From NCBI GenBank assembly GCA_910585455.1, contig CAJUEL010000030.1, positions 1 to 57,648 of the forward strand: a DNA stretch of 57,648 nt, given 5' to 3'. Below are positions 25,711 through 35,251 of this stretch, piece after piece (positions within the stretch are counted from its first letter, which is position 1; every line of letters begins with the position of its first letter). This DNA is from an uncultured Eisenbergiella sp. GTDB lineage: Bacteria; Bacillota; Clostridia; Lachnospirales; Lachnospiraceae. Made by a program: the position numbers and the translations under genes. The notes beneath the pieces are model-generated. The model was given only the letters and a program-made list of their open reading frames with translations. It was not told where the DNA came from and did not search any database.

Positions 25711-26916
25711 ATGGGAGACTTGATAAGTATCATTGTACCAGTGTACAACATAAAATCCTATATAGAACAATGTGTATTAAGTATATGTTGCCAAACCTAT
25801 CAAGAATTAGAAATTGTGCTCGTGGATGATGGTTCGACTGACGGAAGTGCTGTGCTTTGCGATTTTTTAGCTAAGCGTGATCAAAGAATTAAAGTGTTGC
25901 ATAAAGAGCATAACGGGAATGCAACGGCAAGAAGGGATGGTGTAAATTATTCTAAGGGTCAATATATTGGTTTTGTAGATGGGGATGATTGGATTGAAGA
26001 AGATATGTATGAGAATCTGTATCGATTTGCTATAGAGCATAAAGCAGAAATGGTAACTTCTTCAGGTTATAGGGAATATTTGCAGGGAACAGGTCCGGTT
26101 TTGCTTGAAGATAATCTGCCAACGGGAATATATAATATGGCTGATTCATCCAATTTATTGTTAAACAACATTTTTCCGACAGGGATTAATAGAAAGTATG
26201 CTCCGAACGGAGCAATATGGAATAAATTATACAAAAGGGAAATTATATTAGATGTAGTGAATCGCTTTGATGATAATTTCACAATATTTGAGGATAATGT
26301 AATTAATATTGCAGCTATATTACAAGCATCAAAGGTATATATACAACATGAGCCGTTTTATCATCACCGGGAAAGAGAAAATTCGATTACATATAGTTCG
26401 GATGAGCATGTTTATGAGCATTTGTCAAAAGCATATTTTTATTTAAAAGAGATTATAGGGAAAAGTGTTTACAAGGAAAGACTTTGGAATCAGTTGGATG
26501 GATATATGATTCATCATATCCTTCAATGTATTCCAGTTTTTTTGGGAGGGAGGTATAGCCTGCCAACATATGTATTTGATACGCGATTATTTTTGCCAGG
26601 GAGCAAAATCTTGCTTTATGGGACAGGTACAGTAGGGCAACAATACAGAAAATGGATTGATATACTAAATATTTATCAGATTGTAAAATGGGTAGATAAA
26701 AATAATTGCATTGGTATAGATGATATAAAAGAAATTGAGTTTGATTATGTGTTGATAGCTGTTAGACAAAAAAATGTAGCAGATGAAATAAAAGGACAAT
26801 TATATAATTATGGGATAGAAGAAAAGAAAATTATTTGGGAACCGCCGATATCATTTGCAAATTTTTTTGCAAAAAGAAATGTCGTTAATCATAGGGCATT
26901 ATGTGATAAAAAATAA
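25711..26916 (+). CDS. GT2 glycosyltransferase with C-terminal Rossmann domain
   Basis: A 401-residue protein. Residues about 1-220 are a GT-A glycosyltransferase of family 2: LISIIVPVYNIKSYIEQC, VLVDDGSTDGS and the metal-binding FVDGDDWI. Residues about 295-385 are the Rossmann-like domain (ILLYGTGTVGQQY, then WVDKNN). The ATG at 25711 follows AGAGGAAGGA; an ATG at 25660 would overlap the previous gene. Confidence 0.9.
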   Translation: MGDLISIIVPVYNIKSYIEQCVLSICCQTYQELEIVLVDDGSTDGSAVLCDFLAKRDQRIKVLHKEHNGNATARRDGVNYSKGQYIGFVDGDDWIEEDMYENLYRFAIEHKAEMVTSSGYREYLQGTGPVLLEDNLPTGIYNMADSSNLLLNNIFPTGINRKYAPNGAIWNKLYKREIILDVVNRFDDNFTIFEDNVINIAAILQASKVYIQHEPFYHHRERENSITYSSDEHVYEHLSKAYFYLKEIIGKSVYKERLWNQLDGYMIHHILQCIPVFLGGRYSLPTYVFDTRLFLPGSKILLYGTGTVGQQYRKWIDILNIYQIVKWVDKNNCIGIDDIKEIEFDYVLIAVRQKNVADEIKGQLYNYGIEEKKIIWEPPISFANFFAKRNVVNHRALCDKK

Positions 26917-26935
26917 TATAGAGGGAGATAGAAAA

Positions 26936-28114
26936 ATGATATCGCTTTATACGATTGATGAGCTAAGGGATATTGCCCAATATGGGAAACGTAAAAAAAT
27001 AAAAATATATGGTGCCGGATTTAGAACAACTGTTTTTTTTAAGACATTAAAAAAATTTGACATTTATATGAGCATAGAATGTATAGTTGTAGCGGACAAA
27101 AATAAAAATCCTAAAATAGTTAATGATATTCCAGTGTATAGTATCGAAAATGCTAATTTGAGTAGTGATGATTATCTGATGGTAACTATTTGGAGGGGAT
27201 ATTTAACGGATGAAGACGTGAAATTGCTTGAGAATACTGGCGCAAAGCTATTTCATATTACGCACTATATTCATGATCTGGTAGTTTATGATGAAATATA
27301 CGAAGATATAAAGCCATTGATTGCGAATTATAGCGAAATGCTTTCTGGTTTAAACCAACCAACACATTTAGATTCATTGGTAGCTTGGTCTATGTGGTGG
27401 CAGGGGGAAGAAAAGGCCCCTGATGTGATTAAAGCTTGTTGGGAAAGTAAAAGGAGAAATCTTCCGAAAAATGTGAAGCAAATTGTAATAACAGAGGAAA
27501 ATTATAAAGACTATGTGGAAATACCCGATTATATAGTAAATAAAGTGAATGACGGTAATATTCGGTTGACACATCTTTCAGATATTATTAGAGCTATTTT
27601 ATTATATAAATATGGTGGAATATGGATGGATGCAGCAATTCTGATGACAGCACCTATGCCAGAGGAGTGTTTGGAGTACACGCTATATACGAGAAAATCT
27701 TATGACGGCCATTATCCATATTATGCAAGATTTGGTTCGGATTTGTCATGGAATATTCAGTTCTTTTGTGCAAAAGCAGGGAATATTTTATTTCAATTTT
27801 GGATGGAAGCATTTTTTTATTATTTTAAGAAAAATAATAAATTGAAATATTATATGACGAGTGATTATTTGCTGGCAATTGCCATCAATATTTTTCCACA
27901 AATCAGGAAACAACTTTTGAATATTCCATTTAATAATGTAAGGCAACAGGATATCAGGATACATTGTTATGATAAGTATACAGAAGAAAAATATCAGGAA
28001 TATACATTAGGTAATTTTGTTACATCATTAGATCGGACTTGTGTTGCCCGGAACGAGGGAACAATGATCGATTATATTTTAGATAGATATAAAGTTGGAG
28101 CAAATGATAGTTAG
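26936..28114 (+). CDS. Capsular-polysaccharide-type transferase with N-terminal Rossmann domain
   Basis: A 392-residue protein. Residues about 15-110 are the Rossmann-like domain (IKIYGAGFRTTVF). Residues about 130-390 match the Caps_synth group related to GT32: WSMWWQGEEKAPDVIKAC, then LTHLSDIIRAILLYKYGG and WMDAAILMT with an acidic metal site. It likely adds one sugar to the island glycan. GAGGGAGATAG precedes the ATG at 26936. Confidence 0.83.
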   Translation: MISLYTIDELRDIAQYGKRKKIKIYGAGFRTTVFFKTLKKFDIYMSIECIVVADKNKNPKIVNDIPVYSIENANLSSDDYLMVTIWRGYLTDEDVKLLENTGAKLFHITHYIHDLVVYDEIYEDIKPLIANYSEMLSGLNQPTHLDSLVAWSMWWQGEEKAPDVIKACWESKRRNLPKNVKQIVITEENYKDYVEIPDYIVNKVNDGNIRLTHLSDIIRAILLYKYGGIWMDAAILMTAPMPEECLEYTLYTRKSYDGHYPYYARFGSDLSWNIQFFCAKAGNILFQFWMEAFFYYFKKNNKLKYYMTSDYLLAIAINIFPQIRKQLLNIPFNNVRQQDIRIHCYDKYTEEKYQEYTLGNFVTSLDRTCVARNEGTMIDYILDRYKVGANDS

Positions 28115-28126
28115 GGGAGAAAATGA

Positions 28127-29665
28127 ATGAAAACGCCAAAGGTATATGCGATATATTTGCCACAGTTTCATAGAGTAAAAGAGAATGATTTATGGTGGGG
28201 AGAGGGATTTACTGAGTGGGAAACAGTTAAAAATGCAAAACCACTTTTTGAGGGGCATAATCAACCTGTACAGCCCGTATGTTGCTATGACCTTTTAGAT
28301 AAGCGGGTTATGCAAAAGCAGGCAGATGACATGCAAAAATATGGAGTTGATGGTATGTGTTTTTACCATTACTATTTTGCAAAGGGTAGAAGGATATTGG
28401 AAAAACCAGCAGAGAATCTGCTTGAATGGACGGATATAAATATGCCTTTTTGCTTTTATTGGGCGAATGAATCTTGGGTACGTTCATGGTCAAATATTGC
28501 AGGAAATTGTTGGACGGAAGTTTATGAAAGTTCAGTGGTTCAAAATGGGAGCGGTATACTGTTAAAGCAGGATTATGGTGGAAAGCAGGAATGGGAAGAA
28601 CATTTTAGATATATGTTACCATTTTTTAAAGATGAGCGTTATCTGAAAAAGGATGGAAAGCCAATTTTTATTATATATTCGCCGGATGATATAGAATGCT
28701 TGGCGGAAATGAAAGAATATTGGGATAATTTGATACGTCAGATTGGTTTTCCAGGTATATATTATATTGGTAACAGGGAGGATAAACATATTTTAGATGC
28801 TGTTTTGATTCAAGAGCCGCAGGCAGCAATGCAACATAAGTTTTTTCAAAACGATAAAGGAATACGCAGTTTGTTGGATTATGATGATGTATGGAGTAAT
28901 ATTTTAAATATTCCAATGAATAAGAAAAGAGAGTATTTGTGTGGATTTCCCGGATATGATGATACACCGCGGCATGGGAAAGATGGAACCATAGTATCAG
29001 GGGCGACACCGCAGAAGTTTAAGAATTATATGATCAGGCTGTTGGTAAAAGCTTGTCGGAGAGATTGTGATTTTTTGTTTCTTAATGCTTGGAATGAGTG
29101 GGGGGAAGGAATGTTTTTGGAGCCGGATAAGAGATGGGGATTTCAATATCTGGAAGCATTAAAGGAAGCCAAGGAATTTATTGAGCAGAATGGAGAGGTT
29201 ATTTTATCAGCAAGTACGGATGACGTGTTTTTATCCGATCGTAAAGAGAATGAAATAGAAAGATTAAGTTACAAATGCAATAAATATAAAATTTCAAGTA
29301 GAATATTTGAACGTATGTTGAATTTAAAGCTGGATGGTAAGTTCATATCGAAATATATCGTAACAAAAAAATATAAACATGTTGCGATATATGGATTGGG
29401 AATAATTGGAAGGTCTTTGGCTAAAGTATTAGCGGATGAAGGGATTGAAGTTGCTTGTGGAATTGATCGAGATGAGTATAAACGTAGGGAATTTCAATTT
29501 CCGGTGCATACATTACAAGAAGAGTTACAAGGCATTAATATTGTGATTGTTACAGTTGAAGATGAGTATTTATATATTAAAGAGGAAATTAAGAAAAGAA
29601 TAGATACCGATATAGTAAGGGTGAGTTATCTTTTAGATGTTGCGGAGAATGAAAACTTTTTATAA
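28127..29665 (+). CDS. WbsX/GH99-like glycosyltransferase with C-terminal Rossmann domain
   Basis: A 512-residue protein. Residues about 1-355 are WbsX-type (GH99-like): YAIYLPQFHRVKENDLWWG, GFTEWETVKNAKPLF, CFYWANESW and LNAWNEWGEGMFLEP. Residues about 415-505 are the Rossmann-like domain (VAIYGLGIIGRSL, then GIDRDEY). WbsX proteins occur in O-antigen and rhamnan clusters and are taken to be transferases, although a hydrolase activity is not excluded. Confidence 0.85.
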   Translation: MKTPKVYAIYLPQFHRVKENDLWWGEGFTEWETVKNAKPLFEGHNQPVQPVCCYDLLDKRVMQKQADDMQKYGVDGMCFYHYYFAKGRRILEKPAENLLEWTDINMPFCFYWANESWVRSWSNIAGNCWTEVYESSVVQNGSGILLKQDYGGKQEWEEHFRYMLPFFKDERYLKKDGKPIFIIYSPDDIECLAEMKEYWDNLIRQIGFPGIYYIGNREDKHILDAVLIQEPQAAMQHKFFQNDKGIRSLLDYDDVWSNILNIPMNKKREYLCGFPGYDDTPRHGKDGTIVSGATPQKFKNYMIRLLVKACRRDCDFLFLNAWNEWGEGMFLEPDKRWGFQYLEALKEAKEFIEQNGEVILSASTDDVFLSDRKENEIERLSYKCNKYKISSRIFERMLNLKLDGKFISKYIVTKKYKHVAIYGLGIIGRSLAKVLADEGIEVACGIDRDEYKRREFQFPVHTLQEELQGINIVIVTVEDEYLYIKEEIKKRIDTDIVRVSYLLDVAENENFL

Positions 29666-29766
29666 GTGGGGATGCGGAGGGTGGATTAGTTAAAGTTTTT
29701 ACAATAGACCGATCGAAGATGATATGGAAGGCAGAGTTTCTGGCTATGGGAAAGGGATGAACCATA

Positions 29767-31149
29767 ATGAAGTTGATTGTTTGGGGAATCGGAAAATTAT
29801 TTTATAAATATAGAGAAATGTTAATGCGGTTTGAGATCGTAAAATTTTGTGATAATAATATTGAGATGCAAGGGAAGAGTGTAGACGGTATAGAAATTAT
29901 TGCGCCAGTGGAATTAAAAAAATATAGTTTTACATATGTGGTTATTATGACTTATTCTGCAGAACAGGTATATTGTCAGATAAGGCGTATGGAAATATCG
30001 AAAGAAAAGATTCTTATGTATTCTCAATTATGGCGATTAGCGGATAATTTCGTATCTATCCATGTGGGGAAGAAAGCGATGCGTTGTAAGGAATGGATCA
30101 TTGAGAAAGAAAAGAGTGTTTTGCTGATATCCCACAATTTTAGTTATACAGGAATACCTGTTGCACTAAAAAATATGGCAATGATATTGAGGCGTATGGG
30201 CTATTCTGTGGTGATGGCGGCTTTGGAGACGGGAACGTTTGTACAGGAGTTAGAAAATGAAAAAATTGCATATATGGATAATCTGGAAATAGGATATCAA
30301 TCAAGAGAAATGCTGGACGTACTGGATAGGTTTAAAATTATTGTGATAGGGACGCTTAGCTTATATAAAATGGCTATGATTCTAGAAGGTAGCAAAAATC
30401 AAGTTATATGGTGGATCCATGAAACGTATGAAAAATACTATATAGGAAAAGAAAATCTTCCATTAAAAAACACAGCAAGATTTTTAGCAGGAGGAGAGAG
30501 GGTAAAAAGAATATTCGAGAAACATTATGAAGATGTAAGGATAGAGAATTTGCAATATTGTCTTTCTGATTCAAATCGGAGCGAAACAGCAGAACAAGGA
30601 AAACGACAGATGATGATTGCAATTATTGGTACAGTTGATGAAAGAAAGGCACAGGATATTTTGCTCGAAGCACTTATTAATTTACCGATAAATTATAAAG
30701 AATTATTTAAGGTTATAGTTATAGGAAAAATAGACAAAAATGCTAATTTTTCAAAAAAAATAGAAAAACTGGCGGGAAGAATAAGTAATTTGGAATGGAT
30801 ACCGGAAATGAGTCAGGCAGAATTGGATATGTTCTATGAAAACATTGATGTTCTGGTCTGTCCATCGCGGGATGATCCTATGCCTATTGTGGTAACGCAG
30901 GCAATGATGCATGAAAAGGTGTGCATAGTTTCGGATAATGTTGGACAGGCAGAATTTATTACACAATATGAAAATGGTTTTGTGTTTCCAAATGAAGATG
31001 TTTCTGCACTTATGGAAATTATAAAGTGGTTGTTGGCTAATGGAGAAGAAAAAGAAAGGATTGGGCGGGCAGCAAGGAAAATATATGAAAAAGAATTTTC
31101 AGAAGAAGTGATGGAAGAGAAATTAAAAATTATTCTGAATGAATTGTAA
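29767..31149 (+). CDS. GT4 glycosyltransferase with N-terminal Rossmann domain
   Basis: A 460-residue protein. Residues 1-105 are the Rossmann-like domain in a divergent form (LIVWGIGKLFYKY, then FCDNNIEMQGKS). Residues about 117-455 are a GT-B transferase of family 4: LLISHNFSYTGIPVALKNMA, AIIGTVDERKAQDILLEAL and the nucleotide-sugar loop VCPSRDDPMPIVVTQAMM. The preceding 100 bp contain no gene. Confidence 0.87.
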   Translation: MKLIVWGIGKLFYKYREMLMRFEIVKFCDNNIEMQGKSVDGIEIIAPVELKKYSFTYVVIMTYSAEQVYCQIRRMEISKEKILMYSQLWRLADNFVSIHVGKKAMRCKEWIIEKEKSVLLISHNFSYTGIPVALKNMAMILRRMGYSVVMAALETGTFVQELENEKIAYMDNLEIGYQSREMLDVLDRFKIIVIGTLSLYKMAMILEGSKNQVIWWIHETYEKYYIGKENLPLKNTARFLAGGERVKRIFEKHYEDVRIENLQYCLSDSNRSETAEQGKRQMMIAIIGTVDERKAQDILLEALINLPINYKELFKVIVIGKIDKNANFSKKIEKLAGRISNLEWIPEMSQAELDMFYENIDVLVCPSRDDPMPIVVTQAMMHEKVCIVSDNVGQAEFITQYENGFVFPNEDVSALMEIIKWLLANGEEKERIGRAARKIYEKEFSEEVMEEKLKIILNEL

Positions 31150-31165
31150 AAGAGGATAATGAAAG

Positions 31166-31300
31166 ATGAAGGTAAGATACAGCCTGGACTTATGTTTGGA
31201 TATTTTGGCTATAAAAAGCTGGTCGGCTGGTAGAATGACAGTAAAGCAGAAAATCAGGATGCATATAAACAGGACAGAAGAACAGATTACAGGATTTTGA
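31166..31300 (+). CDS. Possible 44-residue protein
   Basis: An ATG at 31166, ten bases after GAGG, opens 44 codons ending at 31300, four bases before the next gene. The product (MKVRYSLDLCLDILAIKSW...) is basic, with no recognised family or membrane helix. It may be real because it fills the gap neatly, or it may be chance in AT-rich DNA. Confidence 0.25.
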   Translation: MKVRYSLDLCLDILAIKSWSAGRMTVKQKIRMHINRTEEQITGF

Positions 31301-31303
31301 ATT

Positions 31304-32485
31304 ATGAAAGCAGATATTTCAATTATTATTCCAATTTACAAAGGAAAACAATATATTTCATATTGGCTCAATAAAATCGAAAAAAACTTAATTCATTTAA
31401 GGGCATTACACTTGAAATGTGAACTTATATTAGTAAATGATTTTCCAGAGGAACAAATTGCGCTTGAAGATTTTCTGGTATGTGAGTTATCTGTGAAGGT
31501 ATTGAATTCCAAAGAAAACAGGGGAATTCATGGCGCTCGTATTTATGGATTGGAACATGCTGAAGGAGAATGGATTGTTTTCCTCGATCAGGATGATTGG
31601 ATTACGGATGATTATTTACTGAAGCAGAAAATATGTATTCAGAATGCGGATGCAGTCGTTTGCAATGGATATACGAAAAACATTTGTACAAATATAAGCA
31701 GATTTATTTATGTGGATTATGAGGATCAGAAGCGAGTTAAAGATTTATCATTTTATATTTCAACGGGAAACCCAATCTATTCTCCAGGGCAGGTCATGCT
31801 TAGAAAAAAGGCCATTCCGTGTTCTTGGGGGAGGTATCAATTAAAAGTCAATGGGGCGGATGATTACTATTTATGGATATTAATGTTAAAAGAGGGAAAA
31901 GAATTTGTATTGAATGAAGAAAAAATATACACACATGTAGGGCATGGCAAAAATGCTTCTGATGACAGAGCTGCTATGGCGAGATCTATACATGAAGTTG
32001 AACAGACCTTAATAACAAATAATATATTAAGTGATATTGAAAAAGAGATTATTTTGCGCAGAAAAATACCAGGGCTGAATAGGGATAAAACGGCAGATAT
32101 TATACTTGTTTATGATTATTGGCTGTATCTCGAGAAAAGAAAGCAGAGCATTACTGATTTCCTTCAAAAACGGGGATTTCTTAAGATTGGAATATATGGA
32201 ATGGGCTCTATTGGTAACCGTTTATATGATTTTTTAGTCAGGGATATTGAAATTATATTTGCTATAGATCGGCAGGCGAAAATGTTTATGTGCAGTGTAC
32301 CTGTATTTTGTCTGGAGGATGTACAAATAAAAAAATATATGGAACAGATAGATGGCATAATTGTTACTGCAGAGTCTGCCTTTGAAGTGGTAAAAGAGGA
32401 AATTGAGAAAAGATATGGAGTACCTGTGCTTTCGTTTAAAAGTATTTTATTAGAAATGATAGAAGCGATGGAGAAGCATATATGA
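31304..32485 (+). CDS. GT2 glycosyltransferase with C-terminal Rossmann domain
   Basis: A 393-residue protein. Residues about 1-215 are a family 2 transferase: ISIIIPIYKGKQYISYWL, NRGIHGARIYGLEHA and FLDQDDWIT. Residues about 292-380 are the Rossmann-like domain (IGIYGMGSIGNRL, then AIDRQAK). It overlaps the next gene by 4 bp (ATGA). Confidence 0.88.
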   Translation: MKADISIIIPIYKGKQYISYWLNKIEKNLIHLRALHLKCELILVNDFPEEQIALEDFLVCELSVKVLNSKENRGIHGARIYGLEHAEGEWIVFLDQDDWITDDYLLKQKICIQNADAVVCNGYTKNICTNISRFIYVDYEDQKRVKDLSFYISTGNPIYSPGQVMLRKKAIPCSWGRYQLKVNGADDYYLWILMLKEGKEFVLNEEKIYTHVGHGKNASDDRAAMARSIHEVEQTLITNNILSDIEKEIILRRKIPGLNRDKTADIILVYDYWLYLEKRKQSITDFLQKRGFLKIGIYGMGSIGNRLYDFLVRDIEIIFAIDRQAKMFMCSVPVFCLEDVQIKKYMEQIDGIIVTAESAFEVVKEEIEKRYGVPVLSFKSILLEMIEAMEKHI

Positions 32486-33606
32486 ACAGATTAGGAATTG
32501 TAGTGCTATACGATGCAGAGGGCATATTAGATCGTTATGTGGAAGCACTACTTTCTTCGTTGCAAGATGAAATTCAGGAGTATGTTATTTTAATTAATGG
32601 ATATTTGGAGGATGAATCGGTCGGGAGGTTGAAGCGATATACTACAAAAATATATATAAGAGAAAATCTGGGATTTGATGCAGGTGCCTATAAGGATGCA
32701 TTTCTTAAATTTATTCCACGAAATATATGGAAAAGCTATGACGAAATCGTGTTGATGAATGATACCTTTTTCGGACCTGTCATATCAATGAAAGAGGTAT
32801 GGAAACTATTTGAATCAGATCATGTGGATTTTTGGGGAATAACGCGGCATCCCAGACAGAAACTTTCTGATGGCAGTATAGTGGTTGAAAGTCATATTCA
32901 GTCATACTTTCTTGTAATAAAGAGCAGACTTATCACGAGCAGGTACTTTTTGGAATTCTGGGAGAGGCTTTCATATCCGTTGACCTATCAGGAAGCAGTC
33001 AGGAATTTTGAAATTGAGTTTTCTGTTTTTTTTGAATCAAAAGGTTTTTGTGGAAAGTCTTTAATGGATTTAAAAGAAGGAATTGCTTTGGGAGAAAAAA
33101 CGGAGAATCCATGTTTTTATAGCTATGAACTTTTAAAAGAATATCAAGTTCCCTTTTTGAAAAAAAAGTTCTTGAATTTGGAATCGCCAATCTACGCGAA
33201 TATGATGGATGCATTGGAGTATATAGAAAAGAAAACAGATTATAATACAAAATTAATCTGGGAGAGTCTGTTTCGTTTAAGTAAAGAAAAAAGAAACTGG
33301 TCTGTATTCAGCTATGAAAAGCTTGAAAAATTTTATCTTGGCCATACCCGTATATACATATATGGAGCAGGAAAATATGGGAAGAATTTGCAACGCTATT
33401 TTCAGTATCGCAGATGGGATTATGAGTGCTTTCTGGTATCGGAACATGCGGATGAATTCTCCAATTGTGTAAACTTTAAAGATGTAAATATTACTTTAGT
33501 CGATGGTATTATTCTGGCTTTGGGAAGAAAGGCATTTGAGGAGGTTTATCCTGTATTGAGACGTGAGGTCAGTGAAGCGCAATTAATGATTCCTGACTAT
33601 ATGTAG
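32482..33606 (+). CDS. RgpF-type rhamnan synthesis protein with C-terminal Rossmann domain
   Basis: A 374-residue protein. Residues about 1-235 match RgpF-family transferases: RENLGFDAGAYKDAF, DEIVLMNDTFFGP and FWGITRH. RgpF proteins extend or decorate rhamnose polymers of streptococci; no dTDP-rhamnose genes are seen here, so the sugar is open. Residues about 287-370 are the Rossmann-like domain (IYIYGAGKYGKNL). The start is coupled by ATGA to the upstream GT2 gene. Confidence 0.83.
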   Translation: MNRLGIVVLYDAEGILDRYVEALLSSLQDEIQEYVILINGYLEDESVGRLKRYTTKIYIRENLGFDAGAYKDAFLKFIPRNIWKSYDEIVLMNDTFFGPVISMKEVWKLFESDHVDFWGITRHPRQKLSDGSIVVESHIQSYFLVIKSRLITSRYFLEFWERLSYPLTYQEAVRNFEIEFSVFFESKGFCGKSLMDLKEGIALGEKTENPCFYSYELLKEYQVPFLKKKFLNLESPIYANMMDALEYIEKKTDYNTKLIWESLFRLSKEKRNWSVFSYEKLEKFYLGHTRIYIYGAGKYGKNLQRYFQYRRWDYECFLVSEHADEFSNCVNFKDVNITLVDGIILALGRKAFEEVYPVLRREVSEAQLMIPDYM

Positions 33607-33634
33607 TAATTGGGTAATAGAGAGGAATGATGAT

Positions 33635-35212
33635 ATGGATGCAATTGACAGAGCGATTCTGAAAAGCTGGGATGATACGGACAATGAGAAGTTGAGCAAA
33701 CAGACATGGGATGAATTTGAGACAGCAGTAAAGGGAAAGAAGCTCTTTTTGTTTGGCGCTGGACAGGGAGCAGATTTTTATTTTTGCAAATATAAAGAAA
33801 AAGCAATGATCGAGGGGATTATAGATAACAATAGTGAATTGTGGGGGACGAAAGCAAGAGAGATCATAACGGAGAAAATATGGAATAATTCACAAACCCT
33901 GAAAGTTACGGGAACCTCTGCTTTGAGACAATGTGATATAGAAGATGTGATTGTCCTGATAACCAGCCTTAAATATTTTACAGAAATCGCGCAACAACTC
34001 GAAAATATGGGAATAGATCATTATTTTGCGGTTTTACCGATGGAAGCAAAACAGCGGGAAATCAAAGAAATGCATGATGAGCAGTATTATGTTGAGGAAA
34101 GCTGTAAATGCAGGATCAATAGTAAAAAAATAGTTTTTTTAACAATGAGTGATTTCGCGGGGCATGGGAAAGAAATTGCAAAACAATTGTTAAAGTTTAG
34201 AACAGATTTGGAGCTTGTGTGGATTGTACAGAATTTAAATATAGAGATTCCGGCAGGTATTCGCCTTGTATTACAAAGAGACCAAAAGAAATCTATTTAC
34301 GAATTGGAAACCGCTCAAATGTGGATATGTGATACAGGGATGCCATTGTACATAAAAAAACGCAGTGGTCAGCTCTATGTACAGATAAAGCATTGGGCCA
34401 GCGTGACGTTAAAGGCGTTTGGTATTGAATTGGCACAATTTCGGCAAAATAAAGCGATGATTGAATTATGTGAACGCGAGAGTAAAATTATTGATTATAT
34501 TATTACGGGAAGCAAATTTGATACAGAGACATGCAGAAGAGGCTTTGCATTTACAGGGGAAATATATGAAGCCGGTTCCCCAAGAACGGATATATTATTT
34601 GATTCCGAAAAATATCGCGTAAAAATCTGTAGCTATTACCATATAGATTCCGAAAAGAGAATATTATTATATGCACCGACATTTCGGAGCGGAACAGGAG
34701 AAGAATATAATCCGAAGGCTACCCATATTGATTTGGATTTTGCAAAGGTTAAAGGGGAACTGGAAGAAAAATTTGGTGGAGACTGGCTGATTCTTTTGCG
34801 GTTGCATCCGGTTGTGGCGAGACAGAGCGGGAAACTGAAAAAGCCAGATTATGTGATAGATGTAAGTAATTATTATGATGGCGAAGAGTTGGTCGCTGCT
34901 TCTGATATGATGATAACTGATTATTCAAGTATTATGTTTGAACCGGCATTTGTGAAAAAGCCAGTATTTTTATTTGCGATGGACAAAAAAGAGTATATTG
35001 ATAGAGAGAGAACGCTCTTAATTGATTATGAAACATTGCCTTTTTCGATTGCAGAGACGAAAGAGGAACTGACTGAGAACATCAGATGCTTTGCGCGGGC
35101 GGAATATGAGAAAAAGCTGGATGATTTTTTTGCGCAGTATGGTGTTCATGAGGATGGACATGCCAGTGAGCGAGCTGCTGAATTTATTTCCGGGCTGATC
35201 AATGAAATATAA
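33635..35212 (+). CDS. TagF-like glycerophosphotransferase with N-terminal Rossmann domain
   Basis: A 525-residue protein. Residues about 30-145 are the Rossmann-like domain (LFLFGAGQGADFY, then IIDNNSELWG). Residues about 165-520 are a CDP-glycerol:glycerophosphotransferase type domain: AGSPRTDILF, ILLYAPTFRSG, LLRLHPVV and DMMITDYSSIMFEPA, with the C-terminal DGHASERAAEF. The enzyme would add or polymerise glycerol or ribitol phosphate using a CDP donor. It is the last clearly AT-rich gene of the cassette. Confidence 0.88.
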   Translation: MDAIDRAILKSWDDTDNEKLSKQTWDEFETAVKGKKLFLFGAGQGADFYFCKYKEKAMIEGIIDNNSELWGTKAREIITEKIWNNSQTLKVTGTSALRQCDIEDVIVLITSLKYFTEIAQQLENMGIDHYFAVLPMEAKQREIKEMHDEQYYVEESCKCRINSKKIVFLTMSDFAGHGKEIAKQLLKFRTDLELVWIVQNLNIEIPAGIRLVLQRDQKKSIYELETAQMWICDTGMPLYIKKRSGQLYVQIKHWASVTLKAFGIELAQFRQNKAMIELCERESKIIDYIITGSKFDTETCRRGFAFTGEIYEAGSPRTDILFDSEKYRVKICSYYHIDSEKRILLYAPTFRSGTGEEYNPKATHIDLDFAKVKGELEEKFGGDWLILLRLHPVVARQSGKLKKPDYVIDVSNYYDGEELVAASDMMITDYSSIMFEPAFVKKPVFLFAMDKKEYIDRERTLLIDYETLPFSIAETKEELTENIRCFARAEYEKKLDDFFAQYGVHEDGHASERAAEFISGLINEI

Positions 35213-35251
35213 AAAGATGAATCATGCAATTTTAACGGGGGAGACAGGACG

